Shown: piece after piece, positions 39,991 through 52,958 of the stretch
Layout: each line of letters begins with the position of its first letter
How positions within the stretch are numbered: position 1 is the stretch's first letter
Source: Karalla daura
Taxonomy: Eukaryota > Chordata > Actinopteri > Chaetodontiformes > Leiognathidae
Assembly: GCA_029224185.1 (NCBI GenBank)
Contig: CM055188.1
Coordinates: 19,442,497 to 19,506,496 of the forward strand
Length of the DNA stretch: 64,000 nucleotides
Direction: 5' to 3'
The notes under the pieces: generated by a model
What the model was told of the DNA's origin: nothing
What the model saw: the letters and a program-made list of their open reading frames with translations, nothing else
The model's database searches: none
Made by a program: the position numbers and the translations under genes

Positions 39991-39997
39991 TATCACT
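39991..39997. repeat. Target-site duplication, right copy
   Basis: TATCACT follows the terminal GGGTTG of the foldback element and matches the left copy. Confidence 0.85.
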
Positions 39998-42900
39998 GCA
40001 GGTAATATGTTACAGTACATACAGTAACTCGAAAAATGAAAAAAAAAAGTTACTCAAAGGCAGGACAGTGGGGATTTGTTTCATCTGTACCCAACACACC
40101 TCTACCTCTTCAAAGTTTTAATAAACACACACCCAGAGTGCAATGCAGCTGAGACGAAATCAAAGATAATGGTTATTATTGATAATGCACAGTTTATGTA
40201 GATGCAAGATTATCTGGCACCAAACAAACCTCTTATTTGAGTGCTGTGGAGTTTAACAAATATCCCACACCACATGTTTTTCTGTATTGTGTTATATGTT
40301 CTTTTGACATAGCATTGTGGGCACATGTGAAACAAATCTGCTTTCTTTGAGTTAACTATTAGCAATGACTTAATGGATCCCTGTGTTGTGGATGGCAACT
40401 CATCCACCACTTGCAGAAGACTTAAAAAGCCTGATGGCTGAAGGTACAATAGATCTTCTATGAAATCAATATCCATTTAATCTGACTCTGACAGTGTGCT
40501 CACTTTTGTTCTTGCAGCAAGGTGTCTGTTACTGGTGTATCAACAGTTCACAAATTATTAGCAATACAATATAATGACATTATACTATTGGTTAATGTAT
40601 CAGAATATCTAATTACTCTGTTTTTTTTAAAGTGCTCCCAAAGTCCATGAGACTTAACTGCAGAAAACAAATTCTGCTTGAAGTATCTGTTGATTATAAA
40701 TTATTATTAGAGAAAACAAGTTGTTAATTAGAAATGCTTAAATCGAAGGCGATTGAGAGGTGTTGAAATTATAATTATTTGTAACAGATACGTGTTTTCA
40801 GTTCACTTATACAACACTTTGATCCAGATGCATCTCTTGATATACAGAGATGTCAGAAAATGCAGCAAGTTAAATGTCAGTGAATGTCACAGAAACTTCA
40901 TGGAAACCTGTGTCCTGTGCAGGGGTTGACAGACAGACGGGGGCAAAGCAACGGCAGTCTGGCATTTGTTAAACCTGCTCATTGAAACTGCTGCTTTGAA
41001 AATCTGCTGCTGTCCTTTTTATCTGCCCAAGATAAAGGTGCCAAGCTTTCATACAGGCTCAGTGGGTAGCCTAGTAACCGACCGGAAATCAGCTCATTGG
41101 GACGGCTATCAATGAAACCTTTTCAAAGTGTGTGCTGGAGCCTGCACTATGTCCCATCCGAGTGGCCTGTTTCCATGACAACCCCTCCCTCCGTCCATCT
41201 GTGGATGCTGGCAGCAAAGTGAAAGAAGACCCCAGAGTCTGAAATACCACTGACAAGGTCAGCACCCCGCAGGTGGGAAACCACAAAAACAATGTGTATG
41301 CTTTCAAAGGTGTGGTGCGAGAAAAGCTCCCTCGAAGGTGAGGGGAAATGGTGCCGAGCCTGTCTCAGATTGTCTTCATTTTTCTTGTTTATCTGCTTTT
41401 TTTTAAAAAAAGGTAATAATTTTCTGCCATGGTGAAATTATGGGTTACGGCACAAATGATCTCAACTACTACCATCTTAAAATGTGGTGTTGATTGAAAA
41501 TATTTGATCCTGCAGCAGGTGTGCTTTGGTGAGCTGACCTGCCATAGGGATGATGCCCAGTGGTTTTTGACAGCAGCAACATATTTGCTGCCATCACTCA
41601 GAGAAATCTACTGAAAGTTAATAATTGTCCAGTGAGATGACAGAAGGCTAGAGCTCGCTGTGCACATAACTTCTACCAGACTGACCCTAACCCTTTTCAT
41701 TACTGGTAAGACGTAAGCTTAACAAAACAAACTCAACAAAATAAGGTAATGTAAGACCTCAGCAAATCCTGGGCCCTCTATGTTAAAATATATGGATTTG
41801 TTAGTATTTGGTATAACAGCTAAAGAAACATTTCTCTCTTTTGGGACTGTAAGAAATAATGCTTGAGGTTCCATTTCACTGCCCTATACAATCCAGTGGC
41901 TCTGAGTGCTCTGCTTTCTTCCTACCAGCATTTGGACGGTGTGTTGAGCTATACATAAACAGGGGAGATGATAAACAACAGTCTTCATCATTAGGTCATC
42001 TTGCACAGATTGTTTATCCCAGTGAAAAACAATTCATGCATAACCAAAGCTACAGTATCAGTGGCCACATTGAGAGATAACGCTTATGGCCCAGCCTTGG
42101 AGTGTGGGTGTGACTTCACACCTATTCAAGAAAGCAACTGGCTGCCATGCAGAGACAGCACCTGTCTCCCTGTATCCTTCTTATCCCCCGCATCTCAAAC
42201 ATAGCAACGATTAATTTAACTCCTCACATCGGGCTCGTTCCTGAGCAACTAATCATAAGCCCTTAAGTATGCATACCTTTCAACAACTTTACATAGTACA
42301 GAAATCAATTCTTTATGTAGGTAATTAAATTGGCTATGGTCACTGTGGTCAAGACTAAGAAATCTTGGCAGCTTTTGGATGGTCGGATAGTTTTAGTACA
42401 GGAGTCCATGTGCCCAGGGTGAATAAAAATGACATTTGGACAACAACATAAAATTGAAACTTAAAAATTGGTTCTTATGTCACACTTTTCTAGTTTTCAT
42501 GACCAGTCAAGTAAGTACTTGAAAGACACGAGTCATGTTCACTCTCATTGATATTCTGGTGGTAGAGACAACCATAAATGTGTGCCTGGTCAGTCAGTTG
42601 TTTTCACCATTTAAACAACGTTGACGGCATCAGGTGTGGTTTAGGGTTTATGATCTTGCCCGATGATCCTTCGAAATGTAGGCAGCAGAGGCCTGGGATC
42701 AAATCATCAACCTTTCGTTCCAACTAAAGATTAATTGTAGCAAGTTTCCCTGAGGCTTACATGTGGTTCGATCACAAGGTGAAAATGTTAATTGTCCACT
42801 GCATTGCTTTATGAGTAAATACTCATTATGCTCACTCTGCTGTGTGCTCATTAGGCACTATCTGTTATAAAGACTTGTTTTCCGGGAGTTAATTAAAAAA

Positions 42901-44944
42901 AAAAGTGTCACAAGTTAGTAAAACGGGGATAAATAGGGATCCACAGTACAGATACAACACAAGTAAGCAGCCTATCAGATGAAGAATGGAATAAAGCTGT
43001 TTATATAATGCAGAAGGCAGGAGTGGTTAATGAGTTGATTATAGATTATTTGCTCCCTCCATACCCTTGAGACACAAACACAGACAGGGACATGAGGGAC
43101 ACCAGTGTTATTCTACCTCATCTTCGCATGTCAAAGAAATACTGGGCAATCAGCAGTTGTTTTTACTTTTTGTTTTCTCCACTTCCATCTTGGGACAAGC
43201 CTAATCTAAAAGCAGATAGAAAACGATTGTATAAAAGCAGGATCCATAGAATGTAGTAACAATATTATTTGTATCCACAATTATATTAATATTAATTCTA
43301 GACATTTACATAATACAGTGCATAATATAAATTAAATGGAACATAATCCACTTGGGTGAAGTAGGTTTGCCTCAATTGGCATAAGTTTATTTGTTGGACT
43401 CCATCGCAATAAGATTACTGCTTCTTCACTGTTGTGGTAATGGAGTTGTACTCTGAAGACTTAAAATTAAAGTGTGAAAACAGAATGCAGTGCACTGATG
43501 GTAATTATCTGTTAAATGCATAATGAATTGTTAGGTGGATTGGTGGATTGTTGTGTTTTCTCCCTGGGCCCAATTAAAGAGCTTCATTTATTGCTTGCAG
43601 CACACTGCAAGGTGTGTTAATGCTCACTGCTGACGCAGAGACTTGAGGCTCATTTCCATCCTCTTTCCATGTCGCTTTTACTGTTATGCCCGTGTCTTTA
43701 TTAGTATAAAGTGCTCTGTTAGAATGTTAGTCAAACTCCATGGGAAAATGGTCTAAATACAGTAACAGAATTTACCGGAATTTTGTAATGAGCGCATGTT
43801 TTAAGTTACAGTGGGGAGACAATACAGGAAATATTCCACTTTGACGTCAAGGTGTAATGATAATTGGACAGTACAGTCAGGTGATTTTACATTGTTACTT
43901 TATTGATTGTCTAGCCAAAAAGAGTGCAAAATGTTCTTATAATGATTGTGTATGCATGTGTGTGTGCATTCACTAAGTACCTACACACATGCACATGTAA
44001 TACTTGCATTTATGCACAAGAGGCAATTTGTTTCAACACATGTTGCTCTGACCTAAGGCTGCCTATGACTTTTCCTCCTGAAAAATGGCGACTTTATGAA
44101 GCATAAGAGGTCTGACATCATTTGACTTGCAAAATGGAAACAAATTTGTCACTATGAAGCTTCACATTTACATAAGGATATGAAAGAGCATCAGGTCTTG
44201 CTTTTTTGTCGGGTGGAAAACATCATTTTTATGATATAGCAAATGTGGAATAGACATTAGAGATTGTCTTTGTGACAGTGTTTGTTATTCAGCTTTCATT
44301 TACTGACATTTCTTTATGCATTTTTATTTATTTTTTTCATTTAACCGTGGTTACATTCCATGTAAAGAAGACACTAAAGAAGACGCGACTCTGCAGTTCA
44401 AAAGCTTTTTGTTTTCTTTTTTTTAGTTTCCATAATGATGATGACACAACACTGAAAAGTGTTCATTGCTGCAGGTTGTAATCATTCACCACTGTGATTT
44501 GTACAAATTTACTTCTCACTAATCACAGTCCATATCATGCCTGTGGGTATGCTGTGCTGAAGAAGAAAATTGAGCACTGTTTCCTGTAACCACTAGTTAT
44601 AGATACAAGACACTGACTTAATGTGAATATGTGGTGTTCAATCTCTCTTCTCATATGTCTGTGGTTTGAGGAAAACTTGCACTCAAGAGGAATAGCTGCT
44701 AGGCCAGATGCCAATGGCAGCACAGTTGAGGGTGAACAGATGCTTTAGAGAGCCTGCAAACTTTGTGTGAGGCTCCGCAGTTTTGGCTGAACTTGGACAG
44801 GGAGTCCTGACTTTCTATAAAACTGACTGGACGACCTGCTAGCCCTCTGCTCGCCACCACTGTTTCTGAGTGCAAACTGTAGGGTATCATCATATATTGC
44901 TTGGGTGGACAATGTGGTTCTGTCCTGACCTCCTTTCTCAATAA
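39998..44944. other. Intergenic between lrrn1 and setmar, no supported gene
   Basis: AT-rich sequence with only short random frames. The stretch around 43560-43660 looks like ordinary unique sequence and could be conserved non-coding DNA, but an alignment is needed to tell. Confidence 0.5.
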
Positions 44945-45260
44945 ACTTCATCATACACAGAGTTCTGCCTCCTGTCTGCTAACCCACACCCACTCTCTTG
45001 ACAAAATCACACACATCCTCCAGAACCTCTTCTGGCTCCCCATCTCACAGCCCATCCAGTTCACAGTCATTTTCCTCACACACAAAGCCATCCATAATCA
45101 GGCTTCCTGCTGCCTCACACCACCATTCTCAGTCCCCCAGCCTTCTCTAACTCTACCGCATCAGACCAAGCACCAAACCTGGAGTGACGGACCCCACAGA
45201 ACTGCACAGAACTTCCCACCTTCAAATCACTTCTCCAAGCTCCTCTGAAAAGCTTTTAAC
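44945..45260 (+). mobile_element. Second LINE reverse-transcriptase 3' fragment
   Basis: The plus-strand frame contains HSLDKITHILQNLFWLPISQ followed by PIQF and a THKAIHNQA segment. It corresponds to the HITPILxxLHWLPISQRIxFK ... YKAL stretch at the C-terminal end of fish non-LTR reverse transcriptases. It is more diverged than the copy at 22.1 kb and lacks the catalytic region. Confidence 0.7.
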
Positions 45261-45784
45261 ATGTTGTATCGTGTCTTCAATCTGTGGTTTAAACTTATTC
45301 TTTGTGCCATGTTTGTTCTGATTAGTGTATCTGTGTGTTTCTCAATCAATTATGTTTTATGTTATATTTATTGTCATGTCTGTGATTTATTACACAGCTG
45401 ACAGGATGTCCAGCTGCAGCAGCAGAAACACTGACTGGGACTTGATCTGGAGACATTCTTGCCATGAGGGGACAATGCTATGAAACTTCTAGATATACTT
45501 ATAAAAAAGACAAAAAAAAACAGCAATTGCACATGTGACATTTTAAAAACAACTTATTTTTCTCTTAAATGCATGTAAGATACTCCATGAAGAACACATT
45601 CAACACATTCACATCAGCAGGCACTATTAGTGGCAGTCGGTGAGTTGTTGCAGCTACTCACCAACAGTAAGACTTTGTGAATATTATTCATTTTTAGTAA
45701 AAAATTGTAAAAAGAAATCACTTAATGCAATATTTTTCTAATAGCATTGGTGTTCCTTATCACATATAAATTGACTGCATAAGA

Positions 45785-45825
<41 letters not shown>
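45785..45825. repeat. (AT)n microsatellite
   Basis: An uninterrupted AT run of about 40 bp. Confidence 0.95.
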
Positions 45826-45829
<4 letters not shown>

Positions 45830-47202
45830 CAACAAAAAACTGAACAGACACAGTTGGAGAAACATTGTTTCAAAGCTAATAAGGTCCACGTATATGCAGC
45901 CATCTGTGTGCAAACAAAGCTTCAGACAGATAAACAAACCTAATTCAGTGTATTACCAGTGCCAGTAGCACTTAGAGTGATTCAGCACGCTCTGCCTGAG
46001 ACATATGAAAAGATAGCCAGTACATCTATGTACTCCATGTATGGCTCAAGACCAGGATTCAATTCCCTGGATAGGTGGATAGCAGGTTGAGGAAAAAGGG
46101 AAAAGGAATAAAAAAAAGTGAAGTCCTTCGATTAAAGCCTGCACAAAGGTTTGTACAGAGAAAATGTTAAATGCAAACATGATGCAGCTCCACTGCGATA
46201 CCTCACTGAACTGACATTTGCAGTCTGGTTTTAAATTCTACTATCCATTGATTGAAGAGTAACCCCTTACTGGTCATCACGATGCCTGAATGTCATCTGC
46301 CATCTGATTCTGTCAGTTACTGCATTTGCATGCACGACTTAATTAAGATATGCTCAAAACTCCACTTTGGCATTTCATTGTAATTATGTTCATGTTCTTG
46401 TTTATATACAACAAAGACACTTGAATGGTGTACACAACAACAGCAGCAGCTAGTGCTAGTGGTTGGCAAATAACCATTTGTCTCGATCTGAAGTTTGAAA
46501 ACATGCCAGAAACTTCAGGAATCAAGTTTCTGATGGACACTGAATGCACCTAATGTCTCTCTTTGCTTCTAAATGAAATCTGCTCATCATGTGGCATGTA
46601 ATGATGCCTGTCAATCATTTGCCCTGCGCCAGCCCACTCCTGATTGGTCAGAAACAACTGGCCTGCGGGCTGAATGAAAACAGCCCATACAGACAGGAAA
46701 TGGCCAGGATGGGACATGATACCTGTCAATCATTTAGATCCAGAAAATAGATAAGAGCAGATTTGATGCACTCAGACAGCATAAAATTTGCCCATTTAGA
46801 GATATCCTTTAACTATTTAGTGTTGTTGTTGCTTTAGGTTTCACTAAAGCTTATACAGTGACAAATCTTTTGAAAGCTATTTAGACAACAACTTTCTCAT
46901 CTTCTCATCTGCATAACATAAGGTGGGCTAAGGAGGAGCCCCACTAGCCCACTGACACCAGCCATCACTGGTTGACAGGAAGATGTCTGCGACATCAACA
47001 CTAGCTGGCAATGTGCGTCATTTCCATGGGTTATATAGAACCCTTTCTGGTTCAGTCAATTGTCAATTATTGAAAATGTTTTAAGTAAAACAGTGTACTT
47101 CTTGTACTAAGGAGATATAGAATAAGCTTTCTTGCCACTTTTCATTATGTTTTTATGTTTAGTTATTTATTTGCTCCCATGTCCTTTTGACACCACTGTT
47201 TG

Positions 47203-47220
47203 GGTTAGGGTTAGGGTTAG
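47203..47220 (+). repeat. Short interstitial telomere-like repeat
   Basis: Three copies of GGGTTA read in the plus direction, flanked by unrelated sequence. It is too short to imply a chromosome fusion. Confidence 0.7.
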
Positions 47221-49490
47221 AAAAAAGCCAAGAAAATTATTTAATCTCTCTCTCTCTCTCTCACACACACACATATATAAAGAAATTATAGTCTGATCTA
47301 TTCGTGGTGAGGCTATAATATTATATGACTATTAACTTTGAATAATTTCCCTTCAGGGATAAAAAAGAGTATAAAAAAGTCTTATCTTGTTATTCACAAA
47401 GTCAGTAATGTTTTGCCGCCAGAACTTCCTGTGTTCAGCAGCAACCAATGCTTTGCCTTTTTCCTGGATTAAATGTTTAAATTCTTCATATCTTTTTTCA
47501 GAATTATTGCCTGGGACTGATTGAATTAAATCCTATTTGTAAAATATGCCTCTCTCACTCCGGTAGACTTGTACATGCTTCTGATTGGCCATATGCGGTA
47601 AACAATCTATATGGTAAACCGCCTATATTACTGCTGCCTCTTGTATGTGCACACACCCATGGCCAGATTAGGAAACCTGGTTCATCTAATCAAGTTGCTC
47701 CATGATACCATTTAGCCAGATTGCAGATGTCGGGTTCATGAAGCCAGATAACCAAAAGAGATCCTGGATATGTTGAACTTGCTTTATGACGTGGGCCTCA
47801 CAAATAAAAAGCTGTAGAGGTACTTAACTGTTTATCCCTATTATTTCATTTGTCATATTAGTTGTTAACAAATATCTGGAATTACAATATATTCTCCCAT
47901 TGACTGGATAGTGGAAGTGGTGCATATACTAAAATAAGAATAAGAATAAGAATACTTTTAATTGTATCACAATGGGGAAATTCAAATGGTTGCAAATCAA
48001 ATAATTCCATAAATTATTAGCTAGTCTGGATGATTTTCATGTTTCACATGACCTTTAATTTTTAATTAACAATGATATTTTAGATTGCAGTTCACCTTGA
48101 ACCCCACAATGCCAGCATTCAAAACAGCATCGGATATTAAAAGCATCCCTAGGGAAAAGGAAAATTTTAACTTTGACAAGGATAGATAGGTACTGTATCC
48201 CAGAGGAAAAGTTGCTGAATATGTGTCCTTGGGGCACTAATTTCTTCATTTCTCCAGTTTCATATTTGTAATGTTATATTCTTTGAAGAAGGGCTTATCA
48301 TGCATTCATTGCATCATATGCTAGCAATGGTTTTCTACCTCAGTTTTTAATGCAAAATGTTATTGACGAGTATCAAGAAAGGGGGTACTGAAGCCAAAAA
48401 GAGTTGAGAGCCGGGGCTTGAATTATGGGGGTGTTTGGGGGGAAAGACCCCGCTTGGACCCTCCCAAATGGTACTAAAACTATGGTCACCTTAATGAACA
48501 TGCACGCAGGGCTGTAGTGTGACGTCATCAATTAATGAGCACAATGCTGACCCCCCCGAAGCCGTTATTCAAACACTGTTGAGAACCACTTTTCTAACCT
48601 ATACTATAAGATTTATGCTGATATACGTACCTTTGCCAGTTCCACTTGGGAAAGCACAAGCAGCCAAGCAAATACTTGACAGCACAACTTTTAATTGTGT
48701 TCCACTTTGTGCAGTCTTGACTAACCTCGTTTGTTTCTTCAAACTCAGAATGAGGAGCTAAATATGTTGTTGCCTCAGGAGGCTCATGAATTTGCCTGAC
48801 TCCTCACTTAATTCCTTAGCAAAGCCTCGTCATGTGAGTGAATCACAGTGTCACTGCAGTTTCCCAGAGCAACAGCACCCAGAGGCTCCTAGGACAGCTG
48901 CCGTGGGGTGCACAGGAGCATGATGATCTCATCCACCTGTGATCCAAGTTTTAACCCTCAAATTTGGCTGTGGGAAAAATTTGTTCAGGTTGCTTAATAA
49001 TGTGTCTAGTTTTTTCTCTTTATGTCTTCCTTTCTTCGTCCATCGTGCTTTTTTTTCCTAACCCTTGAATGTGATTCTAAATAAAGCTCTCTCTGTTCCA
49101 GTCCTTTCTGTGACTAACAGGAGCTTCCCAGTTTGTTTGACTGCCTTTGATGAACTCGCCAGAGAAGTCAGGGAAAAAGGCCCTTTGAAACCTCTGGGGT
49201 CAACTCATCATAATTACGCCTACTCGGGCTCACAAAGGCGGACAAGGGGAACCTTTGAAATTTCCTTTGTTCTACTGTCAGACCAGACAAGAGAACATCC
49301 ACCAGGCCACAGCACAGCTCTCCTCACAAGCTGGAAGCAGCATCACTGCCAATATGAGGCCAAGTCAATCAGTGTGATGGGGGAGCTGGACTGTTGTTGA
49401 TAATCTCCCCAGAGGATAGGTGTTATTATGCCTTTGCTTCATTAACTCTTTACCGATTGTAGTCAAGTCTCAAAGTTCAACTCCATTGTG

Positions 49491-49494
<4 letters not shown>

Positions 49495-49556
<62 letters not shown>
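49495..49556. repeat. (TG)n microsatellite
   Basis: An uninterrupted TG run of about 60 bp. Confidence 0.97.
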
Positions 49557-49557
<1 letters not shown>

Positions 49558-51946
49558 ATCTGTGTGTTCTCATTAAAGCTTACGGACCCTTGACAGCCAT
49601 GCAGCCTTAAACAACCTTCTTCATCTGGAGCAAAGACAGCCGTTTTCACTCTATTGTCAGATGACACAATGAAAATCACAAAGTCAAGACATATTATGTA
49701 CTACAGGAAAGGTCCATTAGAAGGCTGAGATATGGCTAAGATATGTTCAATAATTTGGTTGACATTTAACCTGAAATTTTATATTGTGGTTAAACATTAA
49801 TGAATGTTTGCTTTTTTAAATGTTTGTCTGACCTAGATTATGCAACTTTAACACCAAATAGTTTAAAATGAATTCACCAATCGCTGCCTATATCAAGAAT
49901 CAAAGCATTGGATAAACACTTGGATGCAATCTGTGCATTGTGGGCATTCTAGCCTTTGTTGGGTGCTGACATTTTCATTTTATGTCATTAATATTTAGAG
50001 CACATATTTCACTTAGAACGTGGCATACAATTATCCTGAATGATGTATTACTATATATTTCACAACAGTTTTCAACTCTGTGGATAGATACATGGCCAGG
50101 GGTCTGATGCCTTTTTATTTTCTTTCTGACAGGCAACTCCTTTGAAACCAGTGTTATTTTTAGCTGTGCTAGCAGTATGTCTCTTGAGAGAGCACCGTTG
50201 GTCTGTCGGTCGCTCAAATCTACCCCTTTGGTCTCAGCAGCTGCTGGATGGCTTGCCATGAAATGGTCTCCAGAGGATGAATCACACAGACCTTGTTATA
50301 CCAAGAGGCAACCTCTATGGAAGGAAAATGAAACAGAATGCAAAACAAACTAATAAAAAGTTTTGATCTCTTTAAGTTATATTAAAGGGTTGCATAATTA
50401 AGGATGTGGCCGAACTGCTTGGTTGGTGATGCCCATGCTTCTGTGGGACATACTGTATAAATTAGCATCCCCAAGCAGCTCATTTGCAGCATCAACAGGG
50501 ATTGGTGTGGACAGTCATTAACTCTAATAAGTGTTTTGCCAGCACCCATATAAAAGATGGATGTAGTCGTCCAGTAAGAAAAAGGAGCCCAATGCTGAAG
50601 TGACTTTACTTGCAATACCACAGAAATCCGCCAGGCCTGGCTCCAAAAAACACTTTCTCCAATACACAACCAGTCAAAAAACACAATTTTTAATCATGAA
50701 AAACTCATTCAACATTTTATTTTCATAACTCCCACCAGCTTCAACAGCTGAAGTTTCCCGTGCCAGTGTGTAATATGGTGGTCAATTTGAGCTTAAAGAA
50801 ATGAATGAATATGGGCGTGTCCATTTGGCTGACGGGTGAGCATCACAGCAGCGAGAGCGTGAGTCACAGTAATTGGACAAATAGCCTGTGTTTAGCTCGT
50901 TAGTATGGCTGTGTTATTCTCTGATATCCAGTATGGATCATATGGATTAGTGGGTGTGTTAACGAGGACGGAGGTGAAAATTTACATGTGTCACTCCACC
51001 CCCGCCCCATGGTTTCTGCTGGCTCCATTATGAGGAATGGCAGCTGCCCGCAAGTCAAACTCCTGGCTTCATAAAGCATCCTTCGCAAATCAATGGGTGA
51101 TCATGGAGGGTCATGGAGGGTTGGGGCTTGACAACGCCACAAACCTTGTTAAGTATTTTAGAGTTAACATAGACTCTATTCAAATACTAAATACACCCTA
51201 TGGACTAGACAGACTTCATTCAATAATTCCTTTGGTGCTGCAGGCAGACATTACCCAGGATAGAGTAAGGTCGAGGTGTAGTACTGTCACTGACTGGGAA
51301 TGTGATTTAACTGTCTGTGTCTGTCTATGGTCTATTAGGCTTCAGTTTGCTAGTTTCCCACATTTTTTAAACTATGAAATGCCATTTTATTGGCATTGCT
51401 AAATGAGGTTATGAAACAAGTAATGACGAAAATAAATGCTACAATAGCTATATCATCTTAGAGTTACATGGGTCCATGTATGAAGTGTAATTCAAATGCA
51501 TTAGTTCGGGAACAAAACAAAGGATATTGAGATTTCATTTGATCCCTTCCATGGCCAACACACCATTCTGTGTTATCCATGTTGTGCACTTAGGCAAACA
51601 TCATCTCTGGCCATGAGCTGTGTTAGCTAGCTGCCACAGCCAGTAAAGCACAGGGCCAACACAGGACCTTCATCTCAGCTGTAATAACAACAACACAACA
51701 TCAACAAATCCCACCTGTAGGACAAAGTGTTCACCTTCAACTTTGTTTTTGAGAATTACTAACATATATATTTCAATTACTCCCCCAATTAAAATGGGAT
51801 TGTAATATAGATAAGATGCTGTACAGCATCCTGCAATGGCCTAACCGTAACCCACAGTTGTTGTATATAGTGTGATCAAATTGTGAGAGAAGTGTCTAAA
51901 ACTCTCTGCAAAATAAGTTGCTTAGCATTGTCTCTCTTTTCCGCAG

Positions 51947-52126
51947 ACGCAAAAGAATTAGTTCCAAAAACTGAAACTTTGGTCAGTAATGATCTTCTCT
52001 CTGCATCCTACCAGTCAGCTGCTTCAGAAGTACAAGGAAGTACATCCTCAGTCAGCTTCACTGAACAGCCACCTGAAGATAGCACAGTAGGAATCCCTCT
52101 GCCTGTAAAAACTATGGAGATCTTGG
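51947..52126 (+). other. Possible orphan coding exon (phase 1-1, 180 bp)
   Basis: An acceptor TCTCTCTTTTCCGCAG precedes 51947 and a possible donor TTGG|GTAGAC follows 52126. Between them an open frame encodes about 60 residues rich in Ser, Thr and Glu (for example STSSVSFTEQPPEDSTVG). Length and phase would keep the frame. No family is recognised, and no partner exon could be linked with confidence, so it may be chance or a relic. Confidence 0.25.
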
Positions 52127-52763
52127 GTAGACATACATACTCTCAAAGGATAAGTTTGTGCATCAGCTCATGGTGGACTGCATCCATGCGTGCCACATGA
52201 GGACACATGGTATTTAATATTTTATTTGGACTTATTTCACATTACCTTGAGGTCTGTATGCACAAACATTGCTGATAACATACAGATTTGTGAGCACAGA
52301 CCATATTAGGCTTATTAAATCAAAAGTGCATATCAAAGCATGAATCATCTCATTATAAAGCTTGTCTCATTTCATCTTAAGTCACTTATCTGCATCCAGG
52401 TTGTGAATTGTGCTGGTCATTTTGATGGTCATTATGGTCATTACAAAAATTCATAAATATTGAAGATGACATGATGGGCAGCAACCTTAATCATACTGTC
52501 TGTGGTGCTCTAGAGTCCACAGATTAACAACATCTAGACCTGCCAGTTTTTCTCCAGAGTTTTATAAAAAAGAATAATGTTAAGGGAGGATGTGATATAA
52601 ATGGCACAGGCTTTGCTAAACTCATTCTGTGAATTGTAAAGCGTAAACACTGGAAAATGTTGGATACCCATGGATGAGGTATATAGATGAGTGTCTTTTT
52701 CAAGGTGTTCCACAATGAAAAGAAATAATCAAGTTGTAATTAATTTAAGTCAGGTGTCATCAG

Positions 52764-52769
52764 TTTATT
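52764..52769 (-). terminator. Possible poly(A) signal of the minus-strand gene
   Basis: TTTATT on the plus strand is AATAAA on the minus strand, about 190 nt beyond the stop of the minus-strand reading frame that ends at 52959. This is a normal distance. Confidence 0.4.
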
Positions 52770-52958
52770 TGGTTGCATGTGGCTGTATTTTGATGGACTG
52801 TATACTTGGATGTTGTTCCATCTTCTCTCACACCGAGATCCAGGGCATTGACAGATGTTTAGATACGCTGGAATGGTTGTGATTTTGGATGGACACAGTT
52901 GCCCATGTTCAGCTCTGCTCCATATGCTCGCTATTATACTAAGTGTGCCTCGACTTAG

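Larger units (their letters stand above)
45261..51940. other. Intergenic, no supported gene
   Basis: The stretch contains an AT run, a short telomere-like motif and a long TG run, listed separately. A pair of similar 15-bp motifs (CCTGTCAATCATTT) sits at about 46607-46620 and 46722-46735. Open frames here have no recognisable domains. Confidence 0.5.
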
